A stretch of DNA of 52,870 nt. Source: GCA-2746795 sp964643965. GTDB taxonomy: Bacteria; Chloroflexota; Anaerolineae; Promineifilales; Promineifilaceae. The notes beneath the pieces are model-generated. The model was not told where the DNA came from. It saw only the letters and a list, made by a program, of their open reading frames with translations, and made no database searches. The stretch is from contig CAZXVH010000022.1 of NCBI GenBank assembly GCA_964643965.1, forward strand, positions 1-52,870. The letters are read 5' to 3'. The position numbers and the translations under genes were made by a program. This document shows, one piece after another, positions 17,434 through 26,674 of this stretch. Position 1 is the stretch's first letter, and the number at the start of each line of letters is the position of its first letter.

Positions 17434-18171
17434 TCAATTTTTACGCCACTGCCATGCCAAAATTATACCACAAAATAGAACAATTGTTCCATTTAAGAGA
17501 ACGTCCAGTCGCATGTCGCCAATCATAAGCGCCGCATCGCCGCGCAGCAGGTTGATGGCGGCGTAACCCAGGCTGAGGCTGCCCAGCGTTAGCCAAAAAA
17601 GCTGGCCTTCTCGCCAGCGCTGTGACGTCAGTATCACGGCGATGAAGATGAGCAGAGACCAAAGCAGCCCCAACAGTTGTGTTTGATAGCGCACGGCAAA
17701 GAGACCAAAGTCATCGGGCAGATTGGCGGCCAAGAGGCCAAAGGTGGTTTCTTGGCCATAGGCGCAGCCTGCCAACCAACAGGCGGCCCAGGTGAAAACA
17801 GCCAAAAGCGCAAAACCTGGGGTTAACAGATCGGTGTAGGAAGCAAACGGCCGTTTTCGCCACACGCCCCACAGCCACAAGCCCACCAAAGCAGCCAGCA
17901 GCGCCCCCAAATAGCTGTAACCTCCCTGCCAAAAGCGCAGCCACGCCGTCGGTTTACTCTGGAAATAATGCCAATGGCCCAGCACAAACCCCAAACGGCC
18001 GCCAACCAGACCAGCCGCCAGGCATACCAGGCTGGCATCCAACCAATCGTCCCTCTGTTTTTGTCGCGCCAACAGCCCGGTGAGGCCGATAGCCGCCAAA
18101 ATACCGAGCGCCACAATGACGGTATAACTGTAAATAAGGAAAGGGCCAACACGGTGCAAAATAGGCGTCAT
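17434..18171 (-). CDS. lgt: Lgt-family prolipoprotein diacylglyceryl transferase
   Basis: This 245-residue membrane protein has about seven hydrophobic segments and the Lgt fold order: an N-terminal GPFLIYSYTVIVALG, LVGGRLGFVLGH, WQGGYSYLGALL, an AGCAYG loop and RYQTQLLG. Lgt transfers diacylglycerol to the lipobox cysteine of prelipoproteins. Canonical enzymes have HGG before the S-x-x-G motif and an R-x-GN-x-N loop; here they read WQGG and CWLAGCAYG. It therefore belongs to a divergent branch and may differ in activity. Two lipoproteins in this window (2490-5324, 25559-26392) need an Lgt somewhere in the genome. Confidence 0.8.
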   Translation of the reverse strand: MTPILHRVGPFLIYSYTVIVALGILAAIGLTGLLARQKQRDDWLDASLVCLAAGLVGGRLGFVLGHWHYFQSKPTAWLRFWQGGYSYLGALLAALVGLWLWGVWRKRPFASYTDLLTPGFALLAVFTWAACWLAGCAYGQETTFGLLAANLPDDFGLFAVRYQTQLLGLLWSLLIFIAVILTSQRWREGQLFWLTLGSLSLGYAAINLLRGDAALMIGDMRLDVLLNGTIVLFCGIILAWQWRKN

Positions 18172-18520
18172 ACGCCTGTATGGTAGTGGATGGCGGGCGG
18201 CGGGGCAATAAGGCGGCTGTTTAAGGTGACTGTGCGGCGTTTATGGCGGCGCACACGAGGGCGTACAAAAGTTTGCCAAACTTTTGTACGCTAGTCCGCC
18301 AAAAAGTGGTAAAACTATGTAACTTACCAACCAGATTCTTGTACAGAAAATAAGAAAATCGTCCGTAGATTTTGTGCAGAACTTGTCCTGAGCTTGTCGA
18401 AGGATGACGCAGATTTTTCCCTCAATCTGCGAAATCTGCCGCCATCAGCGGACAAATCTTTTCTGGTTTATCCAGGTTAGGAAAATGGACAAGAATGTCC
18501 GTTTTACAGAAGGAGATGTC
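18172..18520. other. Intergenic stretch with dispersed repeats
   Basis: No gene is supported here. The stretch holds the hairpin at 18261-18291, a GTCCTGAGCTTGTCGAAGGA-type repeat at about 18384-18404, and ATCTGCG words at about 18407-18455. It ends with the ribosome site AAGGAG (18510-18515) of ilvE. Confidence 0.6.
18261..18291. repeat. Inverted repeat with ACAAAAGTTT core, copy 2
   Basis: GCGTACAAAAGTTT (18261-18274) is followed after three bases by its exact reverse complement (18278-18291). The ten-base core is shared with the inverted repeat at 225-285. No T-tract follows. Confidence 0.75.
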
Positions 18521-19597
18521 ATGGAAATTAAAATTCTACCCCTTGATCCGAAGGCTACAAAGATCCCGCCAGTGGCCGATTTTGGTTTTGGCAATCTGTT
18601 TGCCAACCGCATGTTTACCCAAACCTACACCGCGGGCGTGGGTTGGCATGATGCCCGGATTGAACCTTATGGTCCCTTTGAACTGATGCCGTCAACGGCC
18701 GTTCTCCATTATGGCCAGGAAATTTTTGAAGGGACTAAAGCGTATCGCCGCCCCGATGGTCACATTAACCTGTTCCGGCCTTGGGAAAATGCTCGCCGGT
18801 TTAACGAATCGGCGCAGCGCATGGTAATGCCCATGGTGGATGAAGAAGACCACGTGGCTGCCATCGTTAAACTGGTGGAAATGGAACATGAATGGGTTCC
18901 TGGAGCGCCTGGCGAGTCGCTTTACATTCGGCCAGCGATGATCGCTACTGAGCCAGCGCTGGGCGTTCATGCCAGTAAGAGCTACCTGCATTTCATCATA
19001 ATCAGTCCGGTGGGCGCTTACTTTAAAGGTGGCTTCAGCCCGGTCTCCGTTTATATTTCCGATGAGTACCGGCGGGCGGTGAAGGGTGGCACAGGCGCGG
19101 CTAAAACGGGTGGCAACTATGCTGCCAGTCTGTACGTCAGCGAGGCGGTGAAGGCGCAAGGGTATGCGCAGGTGTTGTGGTTGGATGCCATCGAAGGGCG
19201 GTTTATTGAAGAGGTGGGCGCGATGAATATCTGTTTTGTCTATAAGGGCAAACAGATTGTGACGCCTCGGTTGAGCGGCAGCATTCTGCCGGGCATTACT
19301 CGTAAATCTGTATTGCAATTGGCCCCCGACCTCGGTTATGAAGTGAGCGAGGAAACGCTGGATGTCACTGAGATGCTGGCGGATTTGAAAGCGGGCAAGA
19401 TTACGGAAGTGTTTGGCTGCGGCACGGCGGCCGTTATCGCCCCGGTGGGTAAATTTGGCTACAAAGAGGAAACCTATTTGATCAATGATAACCAGTCCGG
19501 CCCTGTTTCCCGGCATTTGTTTGAGCAGCTCACGGGGATTCAAAACGGCCGTTTACCGGATCCTTATGGCTGGACGCACACCATTACCGTAAAATAA
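18521..19597 (+). CDS. ilvE: Branched-chain amino acid aminotransferase
   Basis: This is a 358-residue PLP enzyme of fold type IV that makes or degrades valine, leucine and isoleucine by transamination with 2-oxoglutarate/glutamate. The catalytic lysine is in GGTGAAKTGGNYAAS (Lys195). Other family marks are LHYGQEIFEGTKAYRRPDG, EEVGAMNI and LSGSILPGITRKS. The length and these motifs match the eukaryote-like (class II) branch. AAGGAG precedes ATG 18521; the open frame upstream to 18404 runs through intergenic repeats and is excluded. Confidence 0.95.
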   Translation: MEIKILPLDPKATKIPPVADFGFGNLFANRMFTQTYTAGVGWHDARIEPYGPFELMPSTAVLHYGQEIFEGTKAYRRPDGHINLFRPWENARRFNESAQRMVMPMVDEEDHVAAIVKLVEMEHEWVPGAPGESLYIRPAMIATEPALGVHASKSYLHFIIISPVGAYFKGGFSPVSVYISDEYRRAVKGGTGAAKTGGNYAASLYVSEAVKAQGYAQVLWLDAIEGRFIEEVGAMNICFVYKGKQIVTPRLSGSILPGITRKSVLQLAPDLGYEVSEETLDVTEMLADLKAGKITEVFGCGTAAVIAPVGKFGYKEETYLINDNQSGPVSRHLFEQLTGIQNGRLPDPYGWTHTITVK

Positions 19598-19796
19598 GCG
19601 CACAGTCTATCATTGGTAAACCTGCAAATAAATGCGGCGCTTCTCTGTGAGGATGGCCGCATTTTTCCATTTTTGGTAGAGCGTTCGCTTAATCTGATAG
19701 TTTCTGACGCCGGCGCGGGGTAAACTTACTGCTGCTGTATCCTTATATAACTATTCTGTGGTTACGCCACATTTACGATAATGTTTGGAGGTAATG

Positions 19797-20939
19797 ATGC
19801 AAGAAGTGGCAATTTTAGGTGTGGGGCAAACGCCGGTGCGGGAACATTGGGATTTGTCCATACGCCAACTCGCTGTTGATGCTGGCCGGGCTGCTATGGC
19901 GGATGCTGGCGTGAAACAAGTCGATGCTATTTATGTCAGTAATATGACCAGCGGCCGTTTAAACAAACAGCGGCAGTTGGGCGCGTTGGTGGCCGACTAT
20001 TTGGGGCAGCGCGGCGTAGAGGCGGTGAAACTGGAAGCAGCTTGCGGCTCGGCCGGCTCGGCTATGCGCCAGGGCATCTTGGCCGTGGCCAGCGGTGAGA
20101 TGAATGCTGTGTTGGTTATCGGTGTGGAAAAGATGACCGATACTGGTTCTAAGGAAACTACTTCAGCCCTGGCTACGGCCGCTGATGCCGATTATGAAAT
20201 TATCCAGGGCATCACCTTTGTGGGCTTGAATGCGCTCATCATGCGCCGCTATATGCACGAATATGGCTACCAACATGCGGATTTTGCCCCCTTTGCTATC
20301 AACGCCCACGCTAATGGCGCTAAAAATCCCAATGCCATGTTTCAGGAACCGATCACCCAGAAGATGTATGAAAAAGGGCGCATTGTGGCCGACCCGATCA
20401 GTTTGTTTGACGCCTCGCCCATTGGCGATGGGGCGGCGGCGCTGCTGTTGACGCCGGTGGACAAAGCGCCTCGCGCCGTCAAGGTGATTGGCTCGGCCGT
20501 TTCCACCGATACGCTGGCGATTCATGATCGGGAAGACCCGTTATGGCTGCAAGCGGCCGAGCAGTCGGCCAAGCGAGCCTATGCTCAAGCCGGCATTGGC
20601 CCGGCAGACATTGATATTTTTGAGCTGCATGACGCCTTTAGCATTATGGCGGCCTTGTCGTTGGAGGCGTGTGGTTTTGCCGAACGGGGCGAAGGGGTGA
20701 AGATGGGGCAGCGAGGGGATATTATGGCAAACGGCCGTTTACCTATCTGCACCATGGGCGGCCTCAAAGGGCGGGGTCATCCGGTGGGCGCCACCGGCCT
20801 GTATCAACTGGCCGAGGCTACTTTGCAACTACGAGGTGATGCCGGCGCAGCGCAAATCGATGGCGTGAACATCGCCATGACCCAAAACATTGGCGGCAGC
20901 GGCGCCACCATTGCCACCCATATTTTGAAACGGCCGTGA
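19797..20939 (+). CDS. SCP2-type thiolase (acetyl-CoA acetyltransferase family)
   Basis: This is a 380-residue thiolase. The acyl-accepting cysteine is Cys83 in AACGSAGSAM. The C-terminal half has ELHDAFS, GGLKGRGHPVGATG with the active-site His, and NIGGSGA. The ELHDAF form and the lack of a second catalytic CxG place it with SCP2-like or archaeal-type thiolases, which often act with a DUF35 protein and HMG-CoA synthase; neither is beside it here. Substrate is not determined. GGAGG at 19787-19791 favours the ATG at 19797 over the one at 19794. Confidence 0.9.
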   Translation: MQEVAILGVGQTPVREHWDLSIRQLAVDAGRAAMADAGVKQVDAIYVSNMTSGRLNKQRQLGALVADYLGQRGVEAVKLEAACGSAGSAMRQGILAVASGEMNAVLVIGVEKMTDTGSKETTSALATAADADYEIIQGITFVGLNALIMRRYMHEYGYQHADFAPFAINAHANGAKNPNAMFQEPITQKMYEKGRIVADPISLFDASPIGDGAAALLLTPVDKAPRAVKVIGSAVSTDTLAIHDREDPLWLQAAEQSAKRAYAQAGIGPADIDIFELHDAFSIMAALSLEACGFAERGEGVKMGQRGDIMANGRLPICTMGGLKGRGHPVGATGLYQLAEATLQLRGDAGAAQIDGVNIAMTQNIGGSGATIATHILKRP

Positions 20940-21031
20940 TTTATCAAACCTTCGGGAGGAGCAACGCTCCTGGATGGTATCAAATAGGACAGAATTCCCC
21001 CTGCCAGATAACAAGAATAGGTTTATCTAAA

Positions 21032-21040
21032 TGATATAAT
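21032..21040 (+). promoter_or_regulatory. Extended -10 promoter of the GAF histidine kinase
   Basis: TGATATAAT is a perfect -10 box with the TG extension. No good -35 is present, which is usual for extended -10 promoters. The expected transcript start is about 70 bases before the gene. Confidence 0.5.
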
Positions 21041-21117
21041 GCGTTAAAATAAAGGATGAATGCGTAGCGGCCTATACTCCGGTCAAATCAAGCCATTCGT
21101 AAAACAAGGCGTGACAC

Positions 21118-22992
21118 TTGAACCCTACCGACCTTCAATTTCCCGAAATTTCACCTGATTTACAAGAAGTGTTACAACAAATAGCTAATGATGTAGTTGA
21201 GCAATTTGGCTGTATGGGATCTATGGTAACGACTCTCGAAGCGGGCAATACCTTGGTAGTTCGCGCCTATGCCCTCAATAAAATGATGGGGGCGCTTGAT
21301 GAAATTCCCCAGTTTAAAAAAATTGACAATATAGAACCAGGCGCCATCTTTAATTTAAACGATCCCGTTTACCAAGATAATCTGGCTGTGAAAGCAGTGC
21401 AGGGTAAGGGGGCCAGGCAAATATCGCTAACCTCTGAGCATTTGCATGACCTGTTTTCGCCCTATCTGGACCGAGAAGATTCAGATAGTTTGCAGCAGGC
21501 GGTAGGGGTGAAGCAGGTGATCGCCATTCCTCTCCAGCTTTATGGTGAGGCGGTAGGCAGTCTGGTAGCGGCCGTTTCAGAATGGTTTACGTCTCGGGAT
21601 ATTGGTTTCTTTAATGCGTATGGTCAGCAGGCGGCGACCGCTATTCAGAATCAGCGTCGGCTAGACACGATGCAAGCGTTAGAGCGTATCATTCTGCGTT
21701 TGCAAGCGTGTATGACCAATGAAACGGAAGTATTGCAGGTGATTGTGGATGCGGTGGTCAATGATCTGGAATATGCCGGGGCGATGGTGGCTACGTTAGA
21801 AGAAGAAGACAATGCCCTGCCGGTGCGGGCTTATGCCGTGGATGAATCGATGTCTCTGATCCGTCAGTTTGAAGCGCAAGCCGGCGTCTCTTTATTGGGG
21901 ACGCAAGCGGTGGTTTACCTGGACGATCCCCAATACCAGGAGAATTTGAGTGTACGGGCGGTGAATGGCTTAAACGGCCGTCCTGAGAATTACCTCATCT
22001 CAAAACATCTCTATGATTTACTACGGCCTATTGTTAGCGAGGAAATTGCCGGGCAGGTACAGGCAGCTTTAGGCATCAAACGAGTGATCGCCGTGCCCTT
22101 TTTCTTAGACGATAAAATTGTAGGCAACCTGTTTGTCACCAGCCGCAAAAGCCGCGTTTCTGCCTGGGAGCTTAGTATTCTCACGGCGCTCGGCCAGCAG
22201 GCGGCCGTGGGCATCAACAACGCCCGCCAGTTCCGTGAAGCCGCTGAACAGCGCCAAATCGCCCAGACTTTTGGCCGGATGGCCTTCAGCACCATCGCCT
22301 CAGCCCATTCCCTGCGCAATTATGTGGGCAATGTCAACGGCTATATGCAACTTTTACAAATGCTGCCAGAACTCAACTCGGAACGGCAGCAGTACATTCT
22401 GCGTGAACTGCCTAATGCGGCGCATCAGATCGAGAAGATCATCGCTATTTTAGATAATTTGAACGAACCGTGGCTGACCAGGGGTGATGGGCCGGTAGAT
22501 ATTCACGATTGCCTGGCGCGGGCCTTGTTAGAAGTGTATCCACGCACCTCGATCTTGCGGGATCAGGCCCAGGTGATGACAGAAACCAATGTCACCCTGC
22601 ATCTTGATTTTGCCGATTTTCTGCCGCCGGTAGCTACCGTGAAGGATATGCTCTCTGAAGCCTTCCGCATCATCATCAAAAACGCAGAAGAAGCAATAGC
22701 GTCTTCCGATATAGCCACTAAAATGTGGATTACGACGAGGCAACTTTCTAACCAGGAAGCGGAAATCATCATCCGTGATAATGGACCAGGCGTCCCTCCT
22801 GAAAATCTTAAAAACATTTTTGAGTTGGGCTGGTCTACCAAAAAAAGAGACGGGGGTATGGGCTTTGGTCTCTTTTGGACAAAAGATTACATTGATGGCT
22901 TAGGCGGTCACATCAGCGCGGTGAGTACAGTTGGCATAGGCACAACATTTACCATTATCTTGCCCTTGTCGGTAGAATCACCCACTCAATAG
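21118..22992 (+). CDS. Sensor histidine kinase with two GAF domains
   Basis: This 624-residue cytoplasmic kinase has no membrane segment. Two GAF sensor domains (about 10-185 and 190-375) share a duplicated layout (NDPVYQDNLAVKAV and DDPQYQENLSVRAV). The phospho-acceptor region has His397 in SAHSLRNYVGNV. The ATPase domain shows the N box (IIIKNAEEAI), DNGPGVPPEN and GGMGFGLFWTK. No response regulator lies next to it. Start is TTG 21118 (weak ribosome site AAGGCG); no better ATG is near. The next gene, a PucC-family transporter, begins 39 bases later on the same strand. Confidence 0.9.
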   Translation: MNPTDLQFPEISPDLQEVLQQIANDVVEQFGCMGSMVTTLEAGNTLVVRAYALNKMMGALDEIPQFKKIDNIEPGAIFNLNDPVYQDNLAVKAVQGKGARQISLTSEHLHDLFSPYLDREDSDSLQQAVGVKQVIAIPLQLYGEAVGSLVAAVSEWFTSRDIGFFNAYGQQAATAIQNQRRLDTMQALERIILRLQACMTNETEVLQVIVDAVVNDLEYAGAMVATLEEEDNALPVRAYAVDESMSLIRQFEAQAGVSLLGTQAVVYLDDPQYQENLSVRAVNGLNGRPENYLISKHLYDLLRPIVSEEIAGQVQAALGIKRVIAVPFFLDDKIVGNLFVTSRKSRVSAWELSILTALGQQAAVGINNARQFREAAEQRQIAQTFGRMAFSTIASAHSLRNYVGNVNGYMQLLQMLPELNSERQQYILRELPNAAHQIEKIIAILDNLNEPWLTRGDGPVDIHDCLARALLEVYPRTSILRDQAQVMTETNVTLHLDFADFLPPVATVKDMLSEAFRIIIKNAEEAIASSDIATKMWITTRQLSNQEAEIIIRDNGPGVPPENLKNIFELGWSTKKRDGGMGFGLFWTKDYIDGLGGHISAVSTVGIGTTFTIILPLSVESPTQ

Positions 22993-23031
22993 CTTTCTGA
23001 AAAGGCCAGTTCCCTATACAATTGACCCACT

Positions 23032-24414
23032 ATGACTACAACTAAATTAACCGCATCTTCTGACAAATCATTTTCCTATTGGCGCCTGCTGCGTTTAAGC
23101 AGTTTTCAAATTGGCTCCGCCATGGGTGACATATTAGTCACCAGTATTTGGAACCGCGTCATGATCTCCAATTTTGGTATCCCGGCCACACCGGTGGGCC
23201 TGCTCATCGCGCTCCGCTATTTGCTCTCGCCGTTAAGTCTGTTGGCCGGACACCTTTCTGATACGAAATTGTTGGGCGGCTACCATCGTACCGCCTACAT
23301 TTGGCTGGGACGGAGCCTGATGGTGCTGTCCCTGCCATTACTCGGCTTTAGCCTGATGCGCCTGGGCAATGATACGGCCGATCCCTTAGGCTGGCTGCTG
23401 GCATTGACCTCGTCGCTCTTGTATGGCATTGGCACTTTAATTTCTGGTAGCCCCTATCTGGCGCTGGTACGGGATTCTGCGCCACCGGAAAAGCAAGGGC
23501 TGGCGATTAGCGTGGCAGAGACCATCCTCATTGTTTTCTTTGCTATCGTCGGTATTGGCTTTAGCCTGTGGATGGAGGTATATACGGAGCCAGTTTTCTG
23601 GGAGATGGTGATTGCAACGATGCTGGTGGGCGGATTCTTCTGGTTTTTTGCCATTGTAGGCGTGGAAAAACGGGTTAAACCGGGAACGCCATCAGCTGAA
23701 ATAGAAGAAACTACCGAGCGACGAGCCGATTTTGTGGCGGTGCTGCATAAAATTTGGGATGATTCGCGAACCCGCGGCTTTTTCTTTTTCCTGGCGCTGG
23801 CCACGATGGCCGCCTGGGCGCAGGATGCTATTTTGGAGCCGTTTGGCGCAGAGGCGTTTGATCTGCCGTTGAGCCGCACCACCCGCTTTAACAGTTATTG
23901 GCAGGCGGCCACGGTGGTGACGCTGCTGCTGGCCAGTTTTTTGTGGCGAAAACGGCCGCCGGAACTCCAGGCGAAAATTGCGGGATGGGGTTTGGGGGTG
24001 ATGGCGCTGGGTTTAACCTGCCTGGGTTTAGCCTCGCTGTTTCACCAGGTACATTTGCTGGAAATCTCCCTACTTATTTTTGGCAGCGGCTTTGGCGTTT
24101 ATACTTTTGGCGGCCTCAGCCTGATGGCGGTGATGGCCTCAGATGCGGAAGCCGGCGCTTATTTAGGCTTGTGGTCGATTGCTATTTTGTTGTCGAAAGG
24201 GGTTGGTACGTTTTTGGGCGGCGCGGCTCGTGATGCCTTGTTATTTGGGATGGGCCTGCCGCCGACAATGGTTTATTCTTTGGTTTTTGCTCTGGAAGCG
24301 TTGGGGTTGGTGGGCGCGATTCTGATTTTGTTGCGCATTGATGTGATCGGCTTTGCCCGTGATGTGGGCCGGGTGGTTGACCGCGCCGATGTGCAGATGG
24401 CGATGTTGGACTGA
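23032..24414 (+). CDS. PucC/LhaA-family MFS transporter
   Basis: This 460-residue integral membrane protein has about 12 hydrophobic segments. It shows hallmarks of the PucC (bacteriochlorophyll delivery) branch of the major facilitator superfamily: SSFQIGSAMGDILVTSIWNRVM at the start (split in this description), GTLISGSPYLALVRDSAPPEKQG, and QDAILEPFGAEAF in the middle. Known members assist light-harvesting assembly or move tetrapyrroles. No bacteriochlorophyll genes are in the window, so here it may carry another tetrapyrrole or be a retained relative. It lies 39 bases after the GAF kinase. Confidence 0.85.
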   Translation: MTTTKLTASSDKSFSYWRLLRLSSFQIGSAMGDILVTSIWNRVMISNFGIPATPVGLLIALRYLLSPLSLLAGHLSDTKLLGGYHRTAYIWLGRSLMVLSLPLLGFSLMRLGNDTADPLGWLLALTSSLLYGIGTLISGSPYLALVRDSAPPEKQGLAISVAETILIVFFAIVGIGFSLWMEVYTEPVFWEMVIATMLVGGFFWFFAIVGVEKRVKPGTPSAEIEETTERRADFVAVLHKIWDDSRTRGFFFFLALATMAAWAQDAILEPFGAEAFDLPLSRTTRFNSYWQAATVVTLLLASFLWRKRPPELQAKIAGWGLGVMALGLTCLGLASLFHQVHLLEISLLIFGSGFGVYTFGGLSLMAVMASDAEAGAYLGLWSIAILLSKGVGTFLGGAARDALLFGMGLPPTMVYSLVFALEALGLVGAILILLRIDVIGFARDVGRVVDRADVQMAMLD

Positions 24415-24454
24415 CAAGCGGCGGCTGGCAAATGGCGGGCGGCGACTGAATAGA

Positions 24455-25552
24455 ATGACTATTTTTGGCGATGTTTCCCGGGCGTATGAATGGCCTAGAG
24501 CAATTTTACACCTGGATATGGACGCATTTTATGTGAATGTGCATCTGCTGGATGCGCCGGCAGACAGCGGTATCCCGCTAGTGGTGGGGGGGAAACCAAA
24601 TGCGCGGGGGGTGGTGACTTCTGCCAGTTATGAGGCGCGAGAAAAGGGGGTGCGTTCGGCGATGCCTATGGCCACGGCCGTTCGTCTCTGCCCCGGTCTC
24701 AAAATTGTGCCACCTGATTGGACGCGCATCCGTGAATGTTCGCGGCAGGTGATGGAGAAATTGCACGAATATGGCCCCGTTGAGCAAATCAGTGTGGATG
24801 AGGCGTATATAGACCTGGGGGAAGTGGATGATCCGTTATCAGTGGCAGCGGAGGTGGGAACGGCCGTTTTCACGCAAACCCATCTGCCAGCCTCCGTCGG
24901 TTTAGCCACGAGCAAGCTCGTGGCCAAGGTCGCTTCTGACCACGAAAAGCCCCAGGGGCGCACCATTGTGCTGCCCGGTTTTGAGCCTGTTTTCCTTTCG
25001 CCCCTGTCCGTGCGCGTCATTTGGGGCATTGGTCCACGCACCGCTGAAAAACTGGCGGCCATGAAAATCGAGACCTGCGGCCAACTGGCGATGGCGGATT
25101 TAGCGGCGCTGCACCAGCAGTTTGGCAGCCAGGCGGAAAGTTTGCAGCGACGCGCCCGGGGGGATGACAGCCGCTCCGTGCAGGCGGAGCGCGGTTTGCC
25201 TAAATCGATCAGCCAGGAATGGACGTTTAATGAAGATGTGGCAGACCTGGCGCTGTTGCAAGCGCAGATGCAGCAGCAGGCCGCGGATGTGGCCCGCTCT
25301 TTGCAAAAAGGGGGATTGATTGCCCATACCGTCCGCGTTAAATTCCGTTGGGCGGATTTCACCACCTTTACCCGCCAAAAATCGGTGGAAATTGGGGTGG
25401 ATGACGCCGACAGCATTTATCGCCTGGCGTTGGCGCTGTGGCAAGAGAACTGGCCGGCCGGGCAGCGGGTGCGGCTGATTGGGGTGGGCGTCAGTGGCTT
25501 AACGGCCGTTGTTCAGCGCCAGCTTCGTTTCCGTTTTGATACCGCCCCTTGA
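24455..25552 (+). CDS. dinB: DNA polymerase IV (Y family)
   Basis: This 365-residue translesion polymerase has the catalytic acids in LHLDMDAFYVNV (Asp21, Asp23) and SVDEAYIDLG. The FY pair is the steric-gate region. Thumb and little-finger domains follow (WGIGPRTAEKLAAM with a helix-hairpin-helix, and HTVRVKFRWADF). The ATG at 24455 is the plausible start, 40 bases after the PucC-like gene; an open frame reaches upstream into that gene. No LexA box is visible. The C-terminus shows no clamp-binding QLxLF-type tail, although QRQLRFRF near the end may serve. Confidence 0.93.
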   Translation: MTIFGDVSRAYEWPRAILHLDMDAFYVNVHLLDAPADSGIPLVVGGKPNARGVVTSASYEAREKGVRSAMPMATAVRLCPGLKIVPPDWTRIRECSRQVMEKLHEYGPVEQISVDEAYIDLGEVDDPLSVAAEVGTAVFTQTHLPASVGLATSKLVAKVASDHEKPQGRTIVLPGFEPVFLSPLSVRVIWGIGPRTAEKLAAMKIETCGQLAMADLAALHQQFGSQAESLQRRARGDDSRSVQAERGLPKSISQEWTFNEDVADLALLQAQMQQQAADVARSLQKGGLIAHTVRVKFRWADFTTFTRQKSVEIGVDDADSIYRLALALWQENWPAGQRVRLIGVGVSGLTAVVQRQLRFRFDTAP

Positions 25553-25558
25553 GCCAGG

Positions 25559-26392
25559 CTATCTTGGCAGTTGGTTCGCTTCAATGATCATTTGCTCCAT
25601 ACGGGGGTAAGCGCCGAGCAAAAAGGCCAGAATGGCGCGGGAGGCGTCTTCGCTAATTTCGCCACCATCCGCATTGCATAACGGCCGTATCTCCGCGGTC
25701 AGGCTCACGATTTGGCGCAGATTGTCTCGATATTCATGGTAAAGCGGCTGCCACGCGGCCGGTACATTGGTGAAGCCCGGCGCTTCCAAAATCCACAACC
25801 CCGTCCAACCCACAAACGTACCGCAGTCGAACGCTTTATCGGTGGTGAGCGCCAGTTGATATTCGCTGTTGAAACTGCGGAATGAGTCACGCACCAGGCC
25901 CAGGTAGCGCACAAAGGTGTCGGCGTTCCACTCCTGGATGGGCGTTTCCGGGAAGGTGTGGGCATTGCCGCTGACGGGTGGGGGTGCGGTGGGGGAAACG
26001 GCCACTTCGGTGTTGCTCGGTACAGGCGTTGCCGGAGCGCTGGGCGGTGCGGTTGTCGCCCGTGCTGTTTGGGTGGGGGCGGGGGTGGCAGAGGGTTCGG
26101 CGGTGGGACGGGGCGTTTTTGTGGGCGTTTTGGTGGCCGTTGGTTCGGGCGTGTCGGTGGGCGTGGGTGTGGCGGTGTCTGTAGGAGTGGATGTGGCGGT
26201 TGGTTGGGGCGTATCGGTGGGCGCTGGCGTGTGGGTGGGCGCGGGTGTATTTGAGGCCGCGGCAAGGGGAACGCCCACTTCGGCGCCGCTCAGTACAGGC
26301 GTTGCCGGCGACGCCTCGTTACAACCAGATAAAACGGCCGTTACTACCAATACCAGACACAGGACAAACGAAAATGAATAGCGGTGTTTCAC
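25559..26392 (-). CDS. Lipoprotein with Thr/Pro stalk
   Basis: This is a 277-residue lipoprotein. A signal peptide ends in lipobox LSGC (Cys24). A long Thr/Pro repeat region follows (about 45-145, PTATSTPTDTATPTPTDTP-like), acting as an extended stalk. The C-terminal domain (about 150-277) contains FRSFNSEYQLALTTDKAFDC and a second Cys at IRPLCNADGG. I do not recognise that domain. It is convergent with dinB, 6 bases apart. Confidence 0.8.
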   Translation of the reverse strand: MKHRYSFSFVLCLVLVVTAVLSGCNEASPATPVLSGAEVGVPLAAASNTPAPTHTPAPTDTPQPTATSTPTDTATPTPTDTPEPTATKTPTKTPRPTAEPSATPAPTQTARATTAPPSAPATPVPSNTEVAVSPTAPPPVSGNAHTFPETPIQEWNADTFVRYLGLVRDSFRSFNSEYQLALTTDKAFDCGTFVGWTGLWILEAPGFTNVPAAWQPLYHEYRDNLRQIVSLTAEIRPLCNADGGEISEDASRAILAFLLGAYPRMEQMIIEANQLPR

Positions 26393-26624
26393 GTCTCCTC
26401 CTTAATACCTGCAAACTTTTTCTTGTTTACAAAATCCCTTGATCGACGAGTGAGAAAATTAATAATGGACGCCTGCTACGAATAGTAACCATGATCCTCT
26501 TTTTCCGCAAAAAGATCATGTTCCGTTGCGCCGCAGCCAGCCCATTTACCCGCATGTGGTCCCGGACGGCCGTGCCACCTGGTACATCAGCCAGCGCAGT
26601 TAGCGTGGGTGAAGGAGGAGGGGG

Positions 26625-26672
26625 GCTTGCCCATCCGTAAAACGCATAAGTCAAAAAACGGACAAGCCCTAC
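26625..26672 (-). terminator. Possible terminator after the ATP-grasp gene
   Basis: GGGCTTG...CCGT (from about 26625) can pair with ACGGACAAGCCC (ending about 26671), an imperfect stem just after the stop of the minus-strand ATP-grasp ligase. The tail is not strongly T-rich. The rest of 26393-26674 holds no gene I can support. Confidence 0.4.
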
Positions 26673-26674
26673 GG

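Noticed and set aside
26427..26654. Minus-strand frame of 75 codons between the lipoprotein and the ATP-grasp gene
   Set aside because: Pro-rich low complexity, no ribosome site and no recognisable family.
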